Below are positions 44,956 to 53,930 of a stretch of 64,000 nt of DNA, in pieces. The notes beneath the pieces are model-generated. The model saw only the letters and a program-made list of their open reading frames with translations, did no database searches and had not been told where the DNA came from. The DNA comes from Sphingobacterium zeae. GTDB lineage: Bacteria > Bacteroidota > Bacteroidia > Sphingobacteriales > Sphingobacteriaceae. A program made the translations under genes and the position numbers. Location: NCBI RefSeq assembly GCF_030818895.1, contig NZ_JAUTBA010000001.1, positions 2,728,001 to 2,792,000 of the forward strand. The letters are read 5' to 3'. The first letter of the stretch is position 1. Every line of letters starts with the position of its first letter.

Positions 44956-46047
44956 ATGAATAAAATTTATACAGCGTTTCTATTCGCGTGCTTTTTATTA
45001 TGGCAGGTGACTGTATCCGCACAGGGGATTAATTTTGAGCACATCACCTTAAACGAGGCCATTTCCAAAGCGGGGAATCCTGCTGAACCGAAGCTGATTT
45101 TGGTCGATTGTTATACGTCGTGGTGTATTCCGTGCATCGAAATGGCTTCGACGGAATTTCCCAAAAAGGTGGCCGGTGATTATTTCAATCCCAAATTTGT
45201 ATCCGTAAAATTTGATATGGAGAAGGGGGAAGGAAAAGAGATCGCACAAAAGTACAATGTTAAAGCGTATCCAACTTTTCTACTGCTCAATGCGAAAGGG
45301 CAAGAAATTAATAGGGTGGTCGGCAAATCTACGGCGGAAGAATTTATCGAAAAGGTGACTACTGCCCTTGACCCTAAAAATTCGCTTCCTGGCCTGAAGG
45401 CCGCTTATGAGGAAAAAAAGGGTATGGATACGGGAATGCCCTATGCTTTGGCGTTATACCAAAATTCCCAAGATCCGGTTCCGGTGCTGGACGAGTTATT
45501 TGAAAACTCCCAAGATTTTGAGCGTTTTAGCAAAAACTACCTCGAACTGGCCCTGGGTACCACCAAATTTGGCAGCCCGTTCTTCAGGAAATTGATGCTG
45601 GAAAAAGTGCGGATAGACCAGGCAATAGGTTCCGAAGTGGCCAATAGAATCATCTTTGATAAAGTCAGAAAGGACATGTATTTTATTGCCAATGAAAACG
45701 GTGCGCGCTTCAATATAGCTTATACCCCAAAAGAAGTGGAGGAGGTTGCCTATACCCTCTCGCTCTTAAAGTTGGATCCCAGTGTGCCTGAACACCATAT
45801 GCCCAAGGTAGCGCTATATGTCGCAAACAATGACCTGGATGGGATGATCCGCTACTACAACCGATACATCGGTCGATTGCGTTCCGATGATGTTTTTAAA
45901 GGGATGTATGACGGCATTCTGCATAGTAAGCTGACGAAGGCTTCTCCAGAGCAGCGTGCGGCTATCAAAGCCTATTTTCAGAACCTGGCTAACCGACTCA
46001 AAAAGGAATCGATGCAATATCAAGAATATACAGATAATATCAAATAG
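44956..46047 (+). CDS. Thioredoxin-fold protein, DsbD-gamma/SoxW-like
   Basis: This is a 363-residue protein. The signal peptide ends near S-A-Q (residue 23). The thioredoxin domain at about 30-140 has C-Y-T-S-W-C-I-P-C (CxxC at 57-60) and the cis-Pro loop V-K-A-Y-P-T-F. The 220-residue helical C-terminal extension has no recognised family. It probably forms a periplasmic redox pair with the preceding TlpA protein. A strong hairpin lies 6 bp after its stop, before the protease gene. Confidence 0.8.
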   Translation: MNKIYTAFLFACFLLWQVTVSAQGINFEHITLNEAISKAGNPAEPKLILVDCYTSWCIPCIEMASTEFPKKVAGDYFNPKFVSVKFDMEKGEGKEIAQKYNVKAYPTFLLLNAKGQEINRVVGKSTAEEFIEKVTTALDPKNSLPGLKAAYEEKKGMDTGMPYALALYQNSQDPVPVLDELFENSQDFERFSKNYLELALGTTKFGSPFFRKLMLEKVRIDQAIGSEVANRIIFDKVRKDMYFIANENGARFNIAYTPKEVEEVAYTLSLLKLDPSVPEHHMPKVALYVANNDLDGMIRYYNRYIGRLRSDDVFKGMYDGILHSKLTKASPEQRAAIKAYFQNLANRLKKESMQYQEYTDNIK

Positions 46048-46052
46048 ACCAG

Positions 46053-46075
46053 CTCCGCGCAGCTGCTGCGCGGAG
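46053..46075 (+). terminator. Strong intra-operon hairpin
   Basis: CTCCGCGCAG at 46053-46062 pairs perfectly with CTGCGCGGAG at 46066-46075 around a 3-nt loop. No T tract follows, so it may attenuate, or protect the upstream mRNA, rather than end transcription completely. Confidence 0.5.
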
Positions 46076-46094
46076 AATCAAAAGCATATAGAAA

Positions 46095-46988
46095 ATGAGT
46101 AACATAAACATTGGAAAATATCTGATTGCGGTTATTGTCGCTGCTGGATTGACCGTTGGAAAAGGGAAAGCGCAGGTTTTTACAGATGATGCAAAAATAC
46201 TGGCCGGGTATGAACGTTCGATAGATTCGTTGCTGGCATCAGGCGGCTCGTTGACCAGCGAGCTGGCACAAAATCAGCTGAAGGAAGGCGGAGGTAGCGT
46301 TAAAATTAATGGTGTAAAACCTTTAAAGCGAATGCTAAAGGCTAATGCGCTTTACAAATTAGCGAAGCAGGCCACTGTCATGACAGGCTGTGCCTATCTT
46401 TGTCCCAAGTGTGATAAGGTGCACCTTAGCGAATCTTCGGGGTATATCATTGATCCGAAAGGCATCGTTGTCACAAATTATCACGTGATGGCGACCTATG
46501 CTTTTATGAAAGATGGAAACAAGCCCAAAGGGTTCTTTGTACGCCTCTCTAGTGGAAAAACGTATCGCGTAAAATCTATACTAGGTTCTTCGAAAATAGA
46601 CGATCTTGCGATTTTGCAATTGGATACCCAAGGTGAAGAGCTACCCGCCCTGCCCTTGGCAGAACGTGCGGAAGTAGGGGATAAGGTTTACGTGCTGGGG
46701 CACCCGAAAGGTATGCACTACTATTTTTCACAGGGCTATGTCAATAACAAATATATGGAACAGACCGGCGAACCGAACAATAGGACGTACCGCGAAATGA
46801 TGGCTATTTCGGCCGACTATGCAACGGGCTCGAGTGGCGGTCCGGTCTTGGATATCTATGGCAATGTCGTCGGAACCGTTTCCAATACAAACATGTTGTT
46901 GCACAGCGACATGAATCCGAGTGTACAGATGGTCGTCAAAAACACGGTCCCCGTAGAGTCGCTGCGGAAAATAGTGTCACCGCTGTAA
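46095..46988 (+). CDS. Trypsin-like serine protease (S1C-like) with N-terminal Cys cluster
   Basis: This is a 297-residue secreted protease with a signal peptide ending near G-K-A-Q (residue 27). The catalytic triad is visible: His130 in V-V-T-N-Y-H-V-M-A, Asp170 in S-K-I-D-D-L-A-I-L and Ser247 in A-T-G-S-S-G-G-P-V-L-D. No PDZ domain follows, unlike DegP. Residues 99-106 hold C-A-Y-L-C-P-K-C, an unusual Cys cluster with a downstream D-K-V-H, zinc-ribbon- or redox-like. It is last in the SusCD/thioredoxin operon, which suggests disulfide-controlled processing of imported or surface proteins. Confidence 0.85.
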   Translation: MSNINIGKYLIAVIVAAGLTVGKGKAQVFTDDAKILAGYERSIDSLLASGGSLTSELAQNQLKEGGGSVKINGVKPLKRMLKANALYKLAKQATVMTGCAYLCPKCDKVHLSESSGYIIDPKGIVVTNYHVMATYAFMKDGNKPKGFFVRLSSGKTYRVKSILGSSKIDDLAILQLDTQGEELPALPLAERAEVGDKVYVLGHPKGMHYYFSQGYVNNKYMEQTGEPNNRTYREMMAISADYATGSSGGPVLDIYGNVVGTVSNTNMLLHSDMNPSVQMVVKNTVPVESLRKIVSPL

Positions 46989-46994
46989 TTATTG

Positions 46995-47026
46995 AGGGGC
47001 TACGTAGAATACGTTGGCCCCTTTTA
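46995..47026 (+). terminator. Terminator of the SusCD-protease operon
   Basis: AGGGGC at 46995 pairs with GCCCCT at 47017-47022, with an inner ACGT/ACGT pairing and a following TTT run, 6 bp after the protease stop. Confidence 0.65.
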
Positions 47027-47064
47027 TCCATACCGGCGTTGTATCAAATCAATAAACCGCTAAA

Positions 47065-47673
47065 TCAGGGCTTCGCATAGGGCAGCCGTTCAATCCGGTT
47101 GGTGGTATGGTAGCTGTCGAGCCCGCTGCTGGTTACTGTGCCTGCTTCTTCGATATCAATATAGCCATCTTCCTTGACAAAAGTCTCCGGCACCAGCACG
47201 GTGGTGATCTGCCCAATGACCAAGGTCGTACCGTTGAGTTCAATGGCTGTCTGCTGCACAAATTTGCAGGCAAATTTTAGGGTACTTTCGCGCACAAAAG
47301 GAGCCGGGATGTTTTCCAGGTATTCGGGGCTGAGTCCAACCTGTTCAAATTCGCTCACCCCTTTTGGATATTTGGCGCTGCATTGATGCGCCTGTTTTAC
47401 GAAAGCCGGTGAAACATGATTGATGGTATAATACTGCTGTTCAATAATATTATCCAATGTACTGCTAAAGGTAGTGGCCGGCCGAAGGATAAAACCACAA
47501 AGTGCAGGATCTGCGCCCAGGTGGAATAAGCTACTGAACGTAGCTAAATTTTCACTTCCGTCGCTGTTCTTGGTACCTATGAGAACCAGGCTTTTAAACC
47601 CGCCCAGTGAATTGATAAAATTGGCCCTATATCTTCTCTCAAATGCGTCGATTGCGTTTTTAGTATAAATCAT
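47065..47673 (-). CDS. Flavin reductase family protein (FMN-binding split barrel)
   Basis: This is a 202-residue protein. Its flavin-reductase-like split barrel shows S-L-G-G-F-K-S-L-V-L-I-G-T, E-N-L-A-T-F-S-S-L-F-H-L-G-A-D-P and F-I-L-R-P-A-T-T-F-S-S-T, followed by the Y-T-I-N-H-V segment. It probably binds FMN and uses NAD(P)H, giving reduced flavin or reducing a small molecule. It is an isolated gene convergent with the protease operon; the partner is unknown. Confidence 0.85.
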   Translation of the reverse strand: MIYTKNAIDAFERRYRANFINSLGGFKSLVLIGTKNSDGSENLATFSSLFHLGADPALCGFILRPATTFSSTLDNIIEQQYYTINHVSPAFVKQAHQCSAKYPKGVSEFEQVGLSPEYLENIPAPFVRESTLKFACKFVQQTAIELNGTTLVIGQITTVLVPETFVKEDGYIDIEEAGTVTSSGLDSYHTTNRIERLPYAKP

Positions 47674-47801
47674 CGTGTATAAATGCTTCTGTTCGATTGT
47701 TAGCGATCCTGTCTAGCAGCCCCTGCACAGGAAGCTACAGCAACCTGGTATGGCATAAGATTGCTACCTTTTGGCTGTAACAGGTCATCACCTTTAAATT
47801 G

Positions 47802-47987
47802 ATGCATAAATATACTAAAACATCGATTGCAACATCATGTTTACAAAAACATTTTGTGGATATCAAAGAGGGGGTATCCACACATGATTCGACCGAAGTT
47901 TTTGGAAAGCTGAATAGAAGTGATCAGATCTTACTGCACGCCAATGATGAAATTAAAGAGGGAGTCAAACTGCCTTTGGAAGAGTAA
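47802..47987 (+). CDS. Small hypothetical protein
   Basis: The protein has 61 residues from ATG 47802; the frame is also open from a TTG one codon earlier. It is hydrophilic and charged, with two K-E-G-V repeats (D-I-K-E-G-V and E-I-K-E-G-V) and no Cys or membrane segment. A clear terminator 25 bp after its stop supports it as a real transcription unit. The function is unknown. Confidence 0.5.
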   Translation: MHKYTKTSIATSCLQKHFVDIKEGVSTHDSTEVFGKLNRSDQILLHANDEIKEGVKLPLEE

Positions 47988-48012
47988 GCATCAGCCACTG
48001 GCTGATCCGTAT

Positions 48013-48042
48013 GAAAGGCCTCCACGGGGCCTTTCTATCTTT
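48013..48042 (+). terminator. Rho-independent terminator
   Basis: GAAAGGCC at 48013-48020 pairs with GGCCTTTC at 48028-48035 around a 7-nt loop, followed by TATCTTTT. Confidence 0.75.
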
Positions 48043-48155
48043 TGAAAATATAAATTGGCGCTAGCGTGTAGGAATGGGCATTTGGTTAATTTGTGACTTA
48101 AATCATACGCGCCCTGTCTATTATTTTCATACCTTTAACGTCGTTAAGATTTCTA

Positions 48156-49622
48156 ATGATGATTCAATTTCCCTCGGCATTGGGCACCGATGCTCTCCTC
48201 AATATACTACAGCAATCCGGTGATCCGACCGCAATATATACAGGTGAGGACTTCTGCCTCCAGTTTGCAAACGACGCAATGCTCAAAATATGGGATAAAG
48301 ATGAATCAATAGGTGGGAAAAAATTCGAGGAGATATTCCCTGGGCTGAAGCAAAATTCCATAGTAACACAGCTGCGCGAAAGCTGGCATTCGGGTAAGGA
48401 AGTGGTGGATGGCAAGCCCGGCACCTTGCAGTATAGCTATCAGCCTATCGTCGATAAGACCGGCAAGGTCTGCTGTATACTCCAGCGGGTGAATAAGCCG
48501 AGTTTTGATGGCATTACGCAGCTGGAGCAAACGATTCAAGCGAATGAATCGCTTGAAAACAGTCTGCGGGAGAGCGAGCAGCGGCTTAGGTCTATTTTGG
48601 AAACAATGGCAGAGGGGGTCGGTGTTACTGACGCCTCCGGACAGATGGTCTATGCCAATCCGATGGCTCAGCGCATTTTGGGATTGAAAGAAAAAGACAT
48701 TAAAAAGCGTACCTACGATGATCCACAATGGCAGAATCTGCGTATCGACGGAACGCCGCTCCCCTCCGAGGAGCATCCAATGTCAATCATGATGCAGACC
48801 CAAAAGCCGGTCACCGATCACGAGATTGCCGTAAAACCGCCAGATGGAGATATCATATATCTTTCGATCAATGCTGCACCCATGTTCGATGAGAAAGGGG
48901 TGCTCACTGGGGGGATAGGAACCTTTATGGACGTGACCGAAAGACGGCTCGTCACGCAAAGTAAAGACGATTTTATCAGTATAGCCAGTCACGAACTCAA
49001 AACCCCCGTCACTGCACTCAAGGGGTCATTATATATGCTTCAAAAGAAAAGCATGGATTTGTCTGAAGAAATTAAAGTTAAACTTGTTGATCAATCGGTG
49101 CAAAGCCTCAATAGACTAACGGTTCTCATCGACGAGCTGCTAGACACAAGAAGACTGGAAAAGGGGCATCTTAAATTAGATAAAAAGCCTTTTGTACTTT
49201 CCGATTTGTTCGAACAGTGCCGTGCTAATTTTAATCATCAACTAGCAAAAAAAATCACCTTCGGAGGCGATCTACATGAACGTGTTACTGCTGATATGCA
49301 GCAGATCGGACAGGTTATGGTTAATTTGATCAATAATGCTATTAAGTATGCACCAGAATCAGATATCGCTATCAAAGCGAATAAGCTCGATGAGAAGGAG
49401 ATGATGATAAGTGTTAAGGATGATGGACCCGGTATACCCGAGCAAAAACGCGCTCAACTCTTCGAGAGATACTATCGGGCAGACTATCAAGGACAAAAAT
49501 TTTCAGGTCTTGGCTTGGGGCTTTATATCTGCGCAGATATTATCAAGAATCATGGTGGCACCATCGGTGTGGATAGTGAGTTGGGTCAGGGAGCGACATT
49601 CTGGTTTACTTTGCCGTTCTAG
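48156..49622 (+). CDS. PAS-domain sensor histidine kinase
   Basis: This is a 488-residue soluble kinase. PAS-like domains lie at about 15-125 and 140-265 (L-E-T-M-A-E-G-V-G-V-T-D-A-S-G in the second). HisKA has the phosphorylated His279 in I-A-S-H-E-L-K-T-P. HATPase has the N box V-N-L-I-N-N-A-I-K-Y, G1 D-D-G-P-G-I-P and G2 G-L-G-L-G-L-Y. There are no membrane segments, so it senses a cytoplasmic signal. No cognate response regulator adjoins it. It closely resembles the kinases at 58878 and 60609. Confidence 0.93.
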   Translation: MMIQFPSALGTDALLNILQQSGDPTAIYTGEDFCLQFANDAMLKIWDKDESIGGKKFEEIFPGLKQNSIVTQLRESWHSGKEVVDGKPGTLQYSYQPIVDKTGKVCCILQRVNKPSFDGITQLEQTIQANESLENSLRESEQRLRSILETMAEGVGVTDASGQMVYANPMAQRILGLKEKDIKKRTYDDPQWQNLRIDGTPLPSEEHPMSIMMQTQKPVTDHEIAVKPPDGDIIYLSINAAPMFDEKGVLTGGIGTFMDVTERRLVTQSKDDFISIASHELKTPVTALKGSLYMLQKKSMDLSEEIKVKLVDQSVQSLNRLTVLIDELLDTRRLEKGHLKLDKKPFVLSDLFEQCRANFNHQLAKKITFGGDLHERVTADMQQIGQVMVNLINNAIKYAPESDIAIKANKLDEKEMMISVKDDGPGIPEQKRAQLFERYYRADYQGQKFSGLGLGLYICADIIKNHGGTIGVDSELGQGATFWFTLPF

Positions 49623-49635
49623 CATTTTTGGCGCT

Positions 49636-49683
49636 CTATTGCTTTAAGCCTCTGTTGCTTTAAACTTCTATTACTTTAAGCTT
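49636..49683. repeat. Three tandem copies of a 16-bp unit
   Basis: The unit CTATTGCTTTAAGCCT repeats three times with small changes at 49636, 49652 and 49668, just after the kinase stop. Confidence 0.6.
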
Positions 49684-49705
49684 CTGGGAATTTTGGCTAC
49701 ACTCC

Positions 49706-49735
49706 TTAGGCGGACGCCTAATCAATCATTTTTAT
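49706..49735 (+). terminator. Terminator of the histidine kinase gene
   Basis: TTAGGCG at 49706-49712 pairs with CGCCTAA at 49715-49721 across a 2-nt gap (the real loop is larger), followed by ATCATTTTTAT. Confidence 0.5.
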
Positions 49736-49842
49736 AATAATTCTGAGCACTTTTGGCACGATTATTTATCGATATTCAAACGTTAATCGCATTCGTTTGG
49801 TCGTAATGGCTATGGTTTAAAATTTTTAGAAGATTTATATTT

Positions 49843-50103
49843 ATGCAAGGCACAATAGACAGGATAGACAGCGAGCATCACCGTTCGCAGGTGTTCCGTT
49901 TAACCTACAAAGGACAGGATTACCAGTTGGTATTGTTAAAAAAGTCTTTATCAAAGCTCGATACGGAGCTGCCAATTTTGCTGGATGGAATTGACCAAAA
50001 ATTAGTTAAAAAAGGCGACAGCTGGTTTTTTGAAAATATGCATTCCGATCAGCACTTTGCTACCGAGATCTGGCGTAACCTATCGCTTCGGTACCGCCTT
50101 TAA
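49843..50103 (+). CDS. Small hypothetical protein
   Basis: This is an 86-residue, soluble, beta-rich protein without Cys or a signal peptide (V-F-R-L-T-Y-K-G-Q-D-Y, I-L-L-D-G-I-D-Q). No family is recognised. It is a single gene with its own upstream region; similar short proteins occur in Sphingobacteriaceae. The function is unknown. Confidence 0.6.
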   Translation: MQGTIDRIDSEHHRSQVFRLTYKGQDYQLVLLKKSLSKLDTELPILLDGIDQKLVKKGDSWFFENMHSDQHFATEIWRNLSLRYRL

Positions 50104-50272
50104 ACCCATATTTAATCGTGCCTCATCTTTCTGTAGACAATAAAGGAATTGTGCCATTTGGCCAACCTTGAGGCAATTTGTTGTAATTGTTTGATTTTCG
50201 TTATCTATTGTTTCTATTTAGTTACTACCGCCGTTAATCGATGTGCTAACTTTGTCCTGTAATTAAATTGAT

Positions 50273-51121
50273 ATGGAGACAAATAAAGTATGGTTTATAA
50301 CGGGAGGGTCCAAAGGTATCGGACTGTCGTTGGTAAAAAAACTGGTTGAAAAGGGCTATCGCGTAGCAGCAACAAGTCGAAAATTGCAGGCATTAATCGA
50401 CGCAGTAGGACGTGTTGACGTGGCGCATTTTTTACCTCTGGAAGTGGATTTGACACGTGAGAAAGCGATCCGTGAAGCTGTCGCACGTACCGTTACTCAC
50501 TTTGGTAAAATTGACGTTTTGGTGAATAATGCAGGCTACGGCATCGGGGGAGCGGTTGAAGAAATAGATCAGGATGAAATCAAAGATAGTTTTGACATTA
50601 ACGTCATGGCTGTCATCAAAACGATGCAGTCCGTTATGCCTTACTTTAGGCAGCAGCGGTCGGGCAACATCATTAATGTTTCTTCTATTGCGGGTTTTGC
50701 CCCGGGAACTGGCTGGGCAATGTATGCTGCCACAAAATATGCGGTAACAGGACTATCAGAAGTCATGGCAGAAGATGTAAAGGAGTTTGGCGTGAAGGTG
50801 ACGCTGGTGGCGCCGGGAGCTTTCCGCACCGAGTTTCTGCAAGATAGTTCACTTGTTTTGGCCCAAAAGAAAATTGATGGCTACAGCGCGGTGAGGACCT
50901 CGCATCAGAGATATGCAGCGATGAACGGGACACAGATCGGCAATCCCGAACTGCTGGCTCAGGTTTTTATTGATCTGGCAGCGCATCCCAATCCTCCTGT
51001 GCGCCTCTACCTGGGAAGCGATGCCTACAAAAGGGCAACGGAAAAAATCAAGTTACTTTCGGAAGAGCTGGAAAATAATAAGCTTATTTCTTATGCGACT
51101 GATTTTAACGAAATCTCTTAA
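50273..51121 (+). CDS. SDR family oxidoreductase
   Basis: This is a 282-residue classical short-chain dehydrogenase. The Rossmann dinucleotide motif is T-G-G-S-K-G-I-G-L (residues 10-18), N-N-A-G-Y-G lies at about 85, and catalytic Ser and Y-A-A-T-K follow in S-S-I-A-G-F and M-Y-A-A-T-K. R38-like Arg after the second strand (A-T-S-R-K) suggests NADP preference. It reduces an unknown carbonyl substrate. An AraC regulator follows 66 bp downstream on the same strand and may control it. Confidence 0.9.
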   Translation: METNKVWFITGGSKGIGLSLVKKLVEKGYRVAATSRKLQALIDAVGRVDVAHFLPLEVDLTREKAIREAVARTVTHFGKIDVLVNNAGYGIGGAVEEIDQDEIKDSFDINVMAVIKTMQSVMPYFRQQRSGNIINVSSIAGFAPGTGWAMYAATKYAVTGLSEVMAEDVKEFGVKVTLVAPGAFRTEFLQDSSLVLAQKKIDGYSAVRTSHQRYAAMNGTQIGNPELLAQVFIDLAAHPNPPVRLYLGSDAYKRATEKIKLLSEELENNKLISYATDFNEIS

Positions 51122-51186
51122 GCGACAATTAGAGACGTTGTCATTATCAGTGACCACATCTTATTTGATTTTCGTATCTTCAACAC

Positions 51187-52120
51187 ATGGAAAAATTGCA
51201 GTCGCTGGAGGAATTTTACCAATCTAAATTTGAACGTATTCCGGAGGATATCCAGCATGGGGTAGGGCATTTCAATGTCTTTACAATTGATGAATATATA
51301 GGGAAGCATACGAAGCCAGTGGTGTATAGTCGAAAAGATTATTATAAGATCACCCTAATTGTTGGTAAAAACAGGATACATTATGCCGACAAGGTGATTG
51401 AAATAAAAAAGCAGGCCTTGTTTTTTACCAATCCGCAGATCCCTTACAAATTTGAATGGATTGACGATTATAAATCGGGATTCTTTTGTGTGTTTACGGC
51501 ATCGTTCTTTCATCATTTTGGTAACCTCAACGACTACGAAGTGTTTAAACCCAACGCCTTACCCGTATTTGAGCTGACGGATGGACAACTGGAAGATATT
51601 AAGCAGGTGTATAGGAAGATGCAGGATGCCTTATATTCGGAGTATGTACATAAATACGATCTGCTGAGAAATCTTGTGTTTGATCTGCTTCATTATACGC
51701 ACGGCATGCAGACGGCGTCTAAAGTGGCAAAGAAGCAAGCAAATGCATCTCAACGGATAACCCATATGTTTCTGGAACTCTTAGCGCGTCAGTTTCCGAT
51801 TGAGGATGCGCGCCAACGGATCGGTTTTCGCTCGCCCTCGGAATTTGCAGCACAGCTCGCCGTCCATGTTAATCACCTAAACCGCGCCGTCAAGGAAACC
51901 ACCGAAAAAACAACCTCCACGATTATTGCCGACCGTCTGCTGCAGGAGGCCAAAATATTGCTGCGGCATACGGAATGGAATGTTTCCGAAATCGCTTATT
52001 CGTTAGGTTTAAAGAGGCTACTCATTTCAGAGGCTACTCGCCTTGCATTTCAGTTATTTCTTCAAAAAAAAGATGCAGATCACCGCTCCGCTTTCGGGAA
52101 ATGGATTGATTATTTGTTGA
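51187..52120 (+). pseudogene. AraC family regulator, C-terminus frameshifted by a 16-bp duplication
   Basis: About 275 residues read as a normal AraC protein: an N-terminal cupin-like domain (L-F-F-T-N-P-Q-I-P-Y-K-F) and the first helix-turn-helix (FRSPSEFAAQLAVHVNHLNR). The second begins W-N-V-S-E-I-A-Y-S-L-G-L, then fails. AGAGGCTACTC occurs at 52013 and again at 52029, a 16-bp quasi-tandem duplication. Removing one copy restores A-L-H-F-S-Y-F-F-K-K-K-M-Q-I-T-A-P, the expected motif, with a stop at 52120. As it stands the frame runs on to 52218 and overlaps the convergent S41 gene. Confidence 0.7.
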
Positions 52121-53126
52121 GTAGTTCCAGTGCTTTTAGGATTTTCTTGTCTCTCTTGAGATTTTCAAAATTATCGCCTTGCAAAACTTCAACATCAGGC
52201 AGGATATTTCCGGTGTAAATCTTTGAATTTCTGTCAACGACATAGTCGGTGGAAAGATTTATTCCAGCTTCCTTGCTGATCGTGAAGCCCTGCACAGCGG
52301 TCGTATAGTCAGCCGTTGGTTCACCAACGATATACGTGTTTTTTCTTCCGATTAACGATATAGCCGTCATTTCACCAGCGCTGGCGGTGTAGCAACTCGT
52401 AAGGATAATCAGGGGAATATCTTTTTTTAATGGTTTTTTTAATTGTACCTGCCTAAGCAATTTAATGCCGTCAATCCGCATGTTTCCATCCCTGATTTCC
52501 CATTGCCCGGATGATAAGCCCTGTGCATTTCTAAAACCTCCGAAAACCATGTTATCACCGATAAACTCTTGCAAACCCAAGAAAATAGGATACATATTGC
52601 CACCGGTATTTGTTCTTAAGTCGATGATCCATGCCTTTATCTTTGCAGTGGATACTTTGTTGATATGGGCTGTGATATCATTGGCAATGCTGTCGACTTT
52701 CTTAAATGCAAAGTCATGATTGCCGGGTATCCTGAGGTACGCTGTTCTACGATCAATGATCTGGCTGACTACCGCCTTTTCAGTTTTTAACCTCCCTTTT
52801 AGATAAGTGTTTTCAGGTCGCTCAGCCTTGTCCCAGCCGTAGGTTCTATCCTTGTATTTAAGTGATCCGTGATGATCCCTGAGCAGGCGAAAGACCTCAG
52901 TATATAGTGGAGCTAGGTCAGATACTGTATCCAGATTTTTTGCTTTGCTATATAAGATGCTTTCAATCAGGTTGATGTTGGTCGTATCAACGGCGTTTGA
53001 TCTGATGAGGTTAATGGAGTTGTCCACAAATGATTTGACGCTGTCACTTTTAAACGTTTGCGAAAAAGACGAAAGACAGAGAAATAGCAAAATTTGGAAT
53101 AGAGGATACTTGATCACTTGCATCAA
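52110..53126 (-). CDS. S41 family peptidase (C-terminal-processing-like)
   Basis: This 338-residue exported protein has a signal peptide at residues 4-22 (L-F-Q-I-L-L-F-L-C-L-S-S-F-S). The tail-specific protease core shows W-I-I-D-L-R-T-N-T-G-G-N-M-Y-P and the nucleophile in T-S-C-Y-T-A-S-A-G-E-M (Ser after Ala), followed by V-G-E-P-T. There is no PDZ domain. It probably cleaves envelope or imported proteins. It is a single gene; its stop codon lies at the end of the convergent damaged AraC gene. Confidence 0.85.
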   Translation of the reverse strand: MMQVIKYPLFQILLFLCLSSFSQTFKSDSVKSFVDNSINLIRSNAVDTTNINLIESILYSKAKNLDTVSDLAPLYTEVFRLLRDHHGSLKYKDRTYGWDKAERPENTYLKGRLKTEKAVVSQIIDRRTAYLRIPGNHDFAFKKVDSIANDITAHINKVSTAKIKAWIIDLRTNTGGNMYPIFLGLQEFIGDNMVFGGFRNAQGLSSGQWEIRDGNMRIDGIKLLRQVQLKKPLKKDIPLIILTSCYTASAGEMTAISLIGRKNTYIVGEPTADYTTAVQGFTISKEAGINLSTDYVVDRNSKIYTGNILPDVEVLQGDNFENLKRDKKILKALELLNK

Positions 53127-53385
53127 TTAAATTAGACGATAATGATATAAAGATAAGTATTTCGCGGCAACTATTATGTTGCGCCTTCCAGAGGTGATTC
53201 CATTGCCAGTTATTTTCTGTTAACACTCGAACGCAATCGATTTATGGCTATCAAGCGCGCATAGCCTCAAATGACTAGAACGAAACGATCTCGTGATTCG
53301 ATTGAACTATTTGTGGTCCTCTTGTGTTCTCTAAAGAACTGTAGATAAATTGTAACGATAAATTTAAAAACATAACTAGCAAGAT

Positions 53386-53829
53386 ATGAATGGATTGAAT
53401 AAAAATATGCTGGGCGGATTGTTCGGTGCGCTCGTACTTAATATAGTCCATAGTGCTGCCAAAAGGTTCGACTCCAAAGCTCCTGAAGTGGATAAAGTGG
53501 GTGAGGAGGCGATGAAAAAAACAGTGCGCTTTGCGGGTTTTAAACCGCCAAAAGGTAATACTTTAGTCGCAGCTACATTTGGTGCGGATGTCGCTTCAAA
53601 TGCGATGCTGTATACGCTTATCGGATATGGTAGTCAGAATAACCTGCTGCTCAAAGGGGCACTCCTGGGTACTTTGGTGGGGGTAGCTACATTGACTATC
53701 CCAGAGCAGGCCGGACTGGATGCCGAGCCAATAAAAAAGACCGATCGTACCAAATTAATGACCGTAGCATGGTACGTAATTGGCGGTATTGCAGCTGGAA
53801 TGGCGATAAAGGCTATGGGAAAAAAATAA
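53386..53829 (+). CDS. Hypothetical membrane protein
   Basis: This 147-residue protein has about three Gly/Ala-rich hydrophobic segments (residues 8-25, 62-100 and 122-142), including G-A-L-L-G-T-L-V-G-V-A-T-L and V-I-G-G-I-A-A-G-M-A-I. Glycine-zipper-like spacing suggests an inner-membrane protein. No family is recognised. A long hairpin flanked by direct repeats begins at its stop codon. Confidence 0.6.
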   Translation: MNGLNKNMLGGLFGALVLNIVHSAAKRFDSKAPEVDKVGEEAMKKTVRFAGFKPPKGNTLVAATFGADVASNAMLYTLIGYGSQNNLLLKGALLGTLVGVATLTIPEQAGLDAEPIKKTDRTKLMTVAWYVIGGIAAGMAIKAMGKK

Positions 53830-53899
53830 TAAACAGTTTCATCGCTTTATGCACAGGGGAAGTACCCTGCGCGTAAAGCGATGAGTTGATAAACAGTTT
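53829..53899. repeat. 20-bp-arm hairpin flanked by 11-bp direct repeats
   Basis: Arms 53839-53858 and 53865-53884 pair almost completely: TCATCGCTTTA with TAAAGCGATGA is perfect, and the inner GCACAGGG with CCCTGCGC has one G-T pair. ATAAACAGTTT precedes (53829-53839) and follows (53889-53899) the hairpin. It may act as a bidirectional terminator for the two convergent genes. Confidence 0.55.
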
Positions 53900-53930
53900 T
53901 ATGTGCTGGCGAAGGGGCAAAGCGTAGGCA

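Noticed and set aside
46053..46075. Transcription terminator that separates the protease from the operon
   Set aside because: No T tract follows the stem and the protease start lies 20 bp further on, so full termination is doubtful.
49636..49683. Tandem 16-bp repeats as a regulatory array
   Set aside because: Only three imperfect copies right after a stop codon. They could be slippage debris; no partner protein is suggested.
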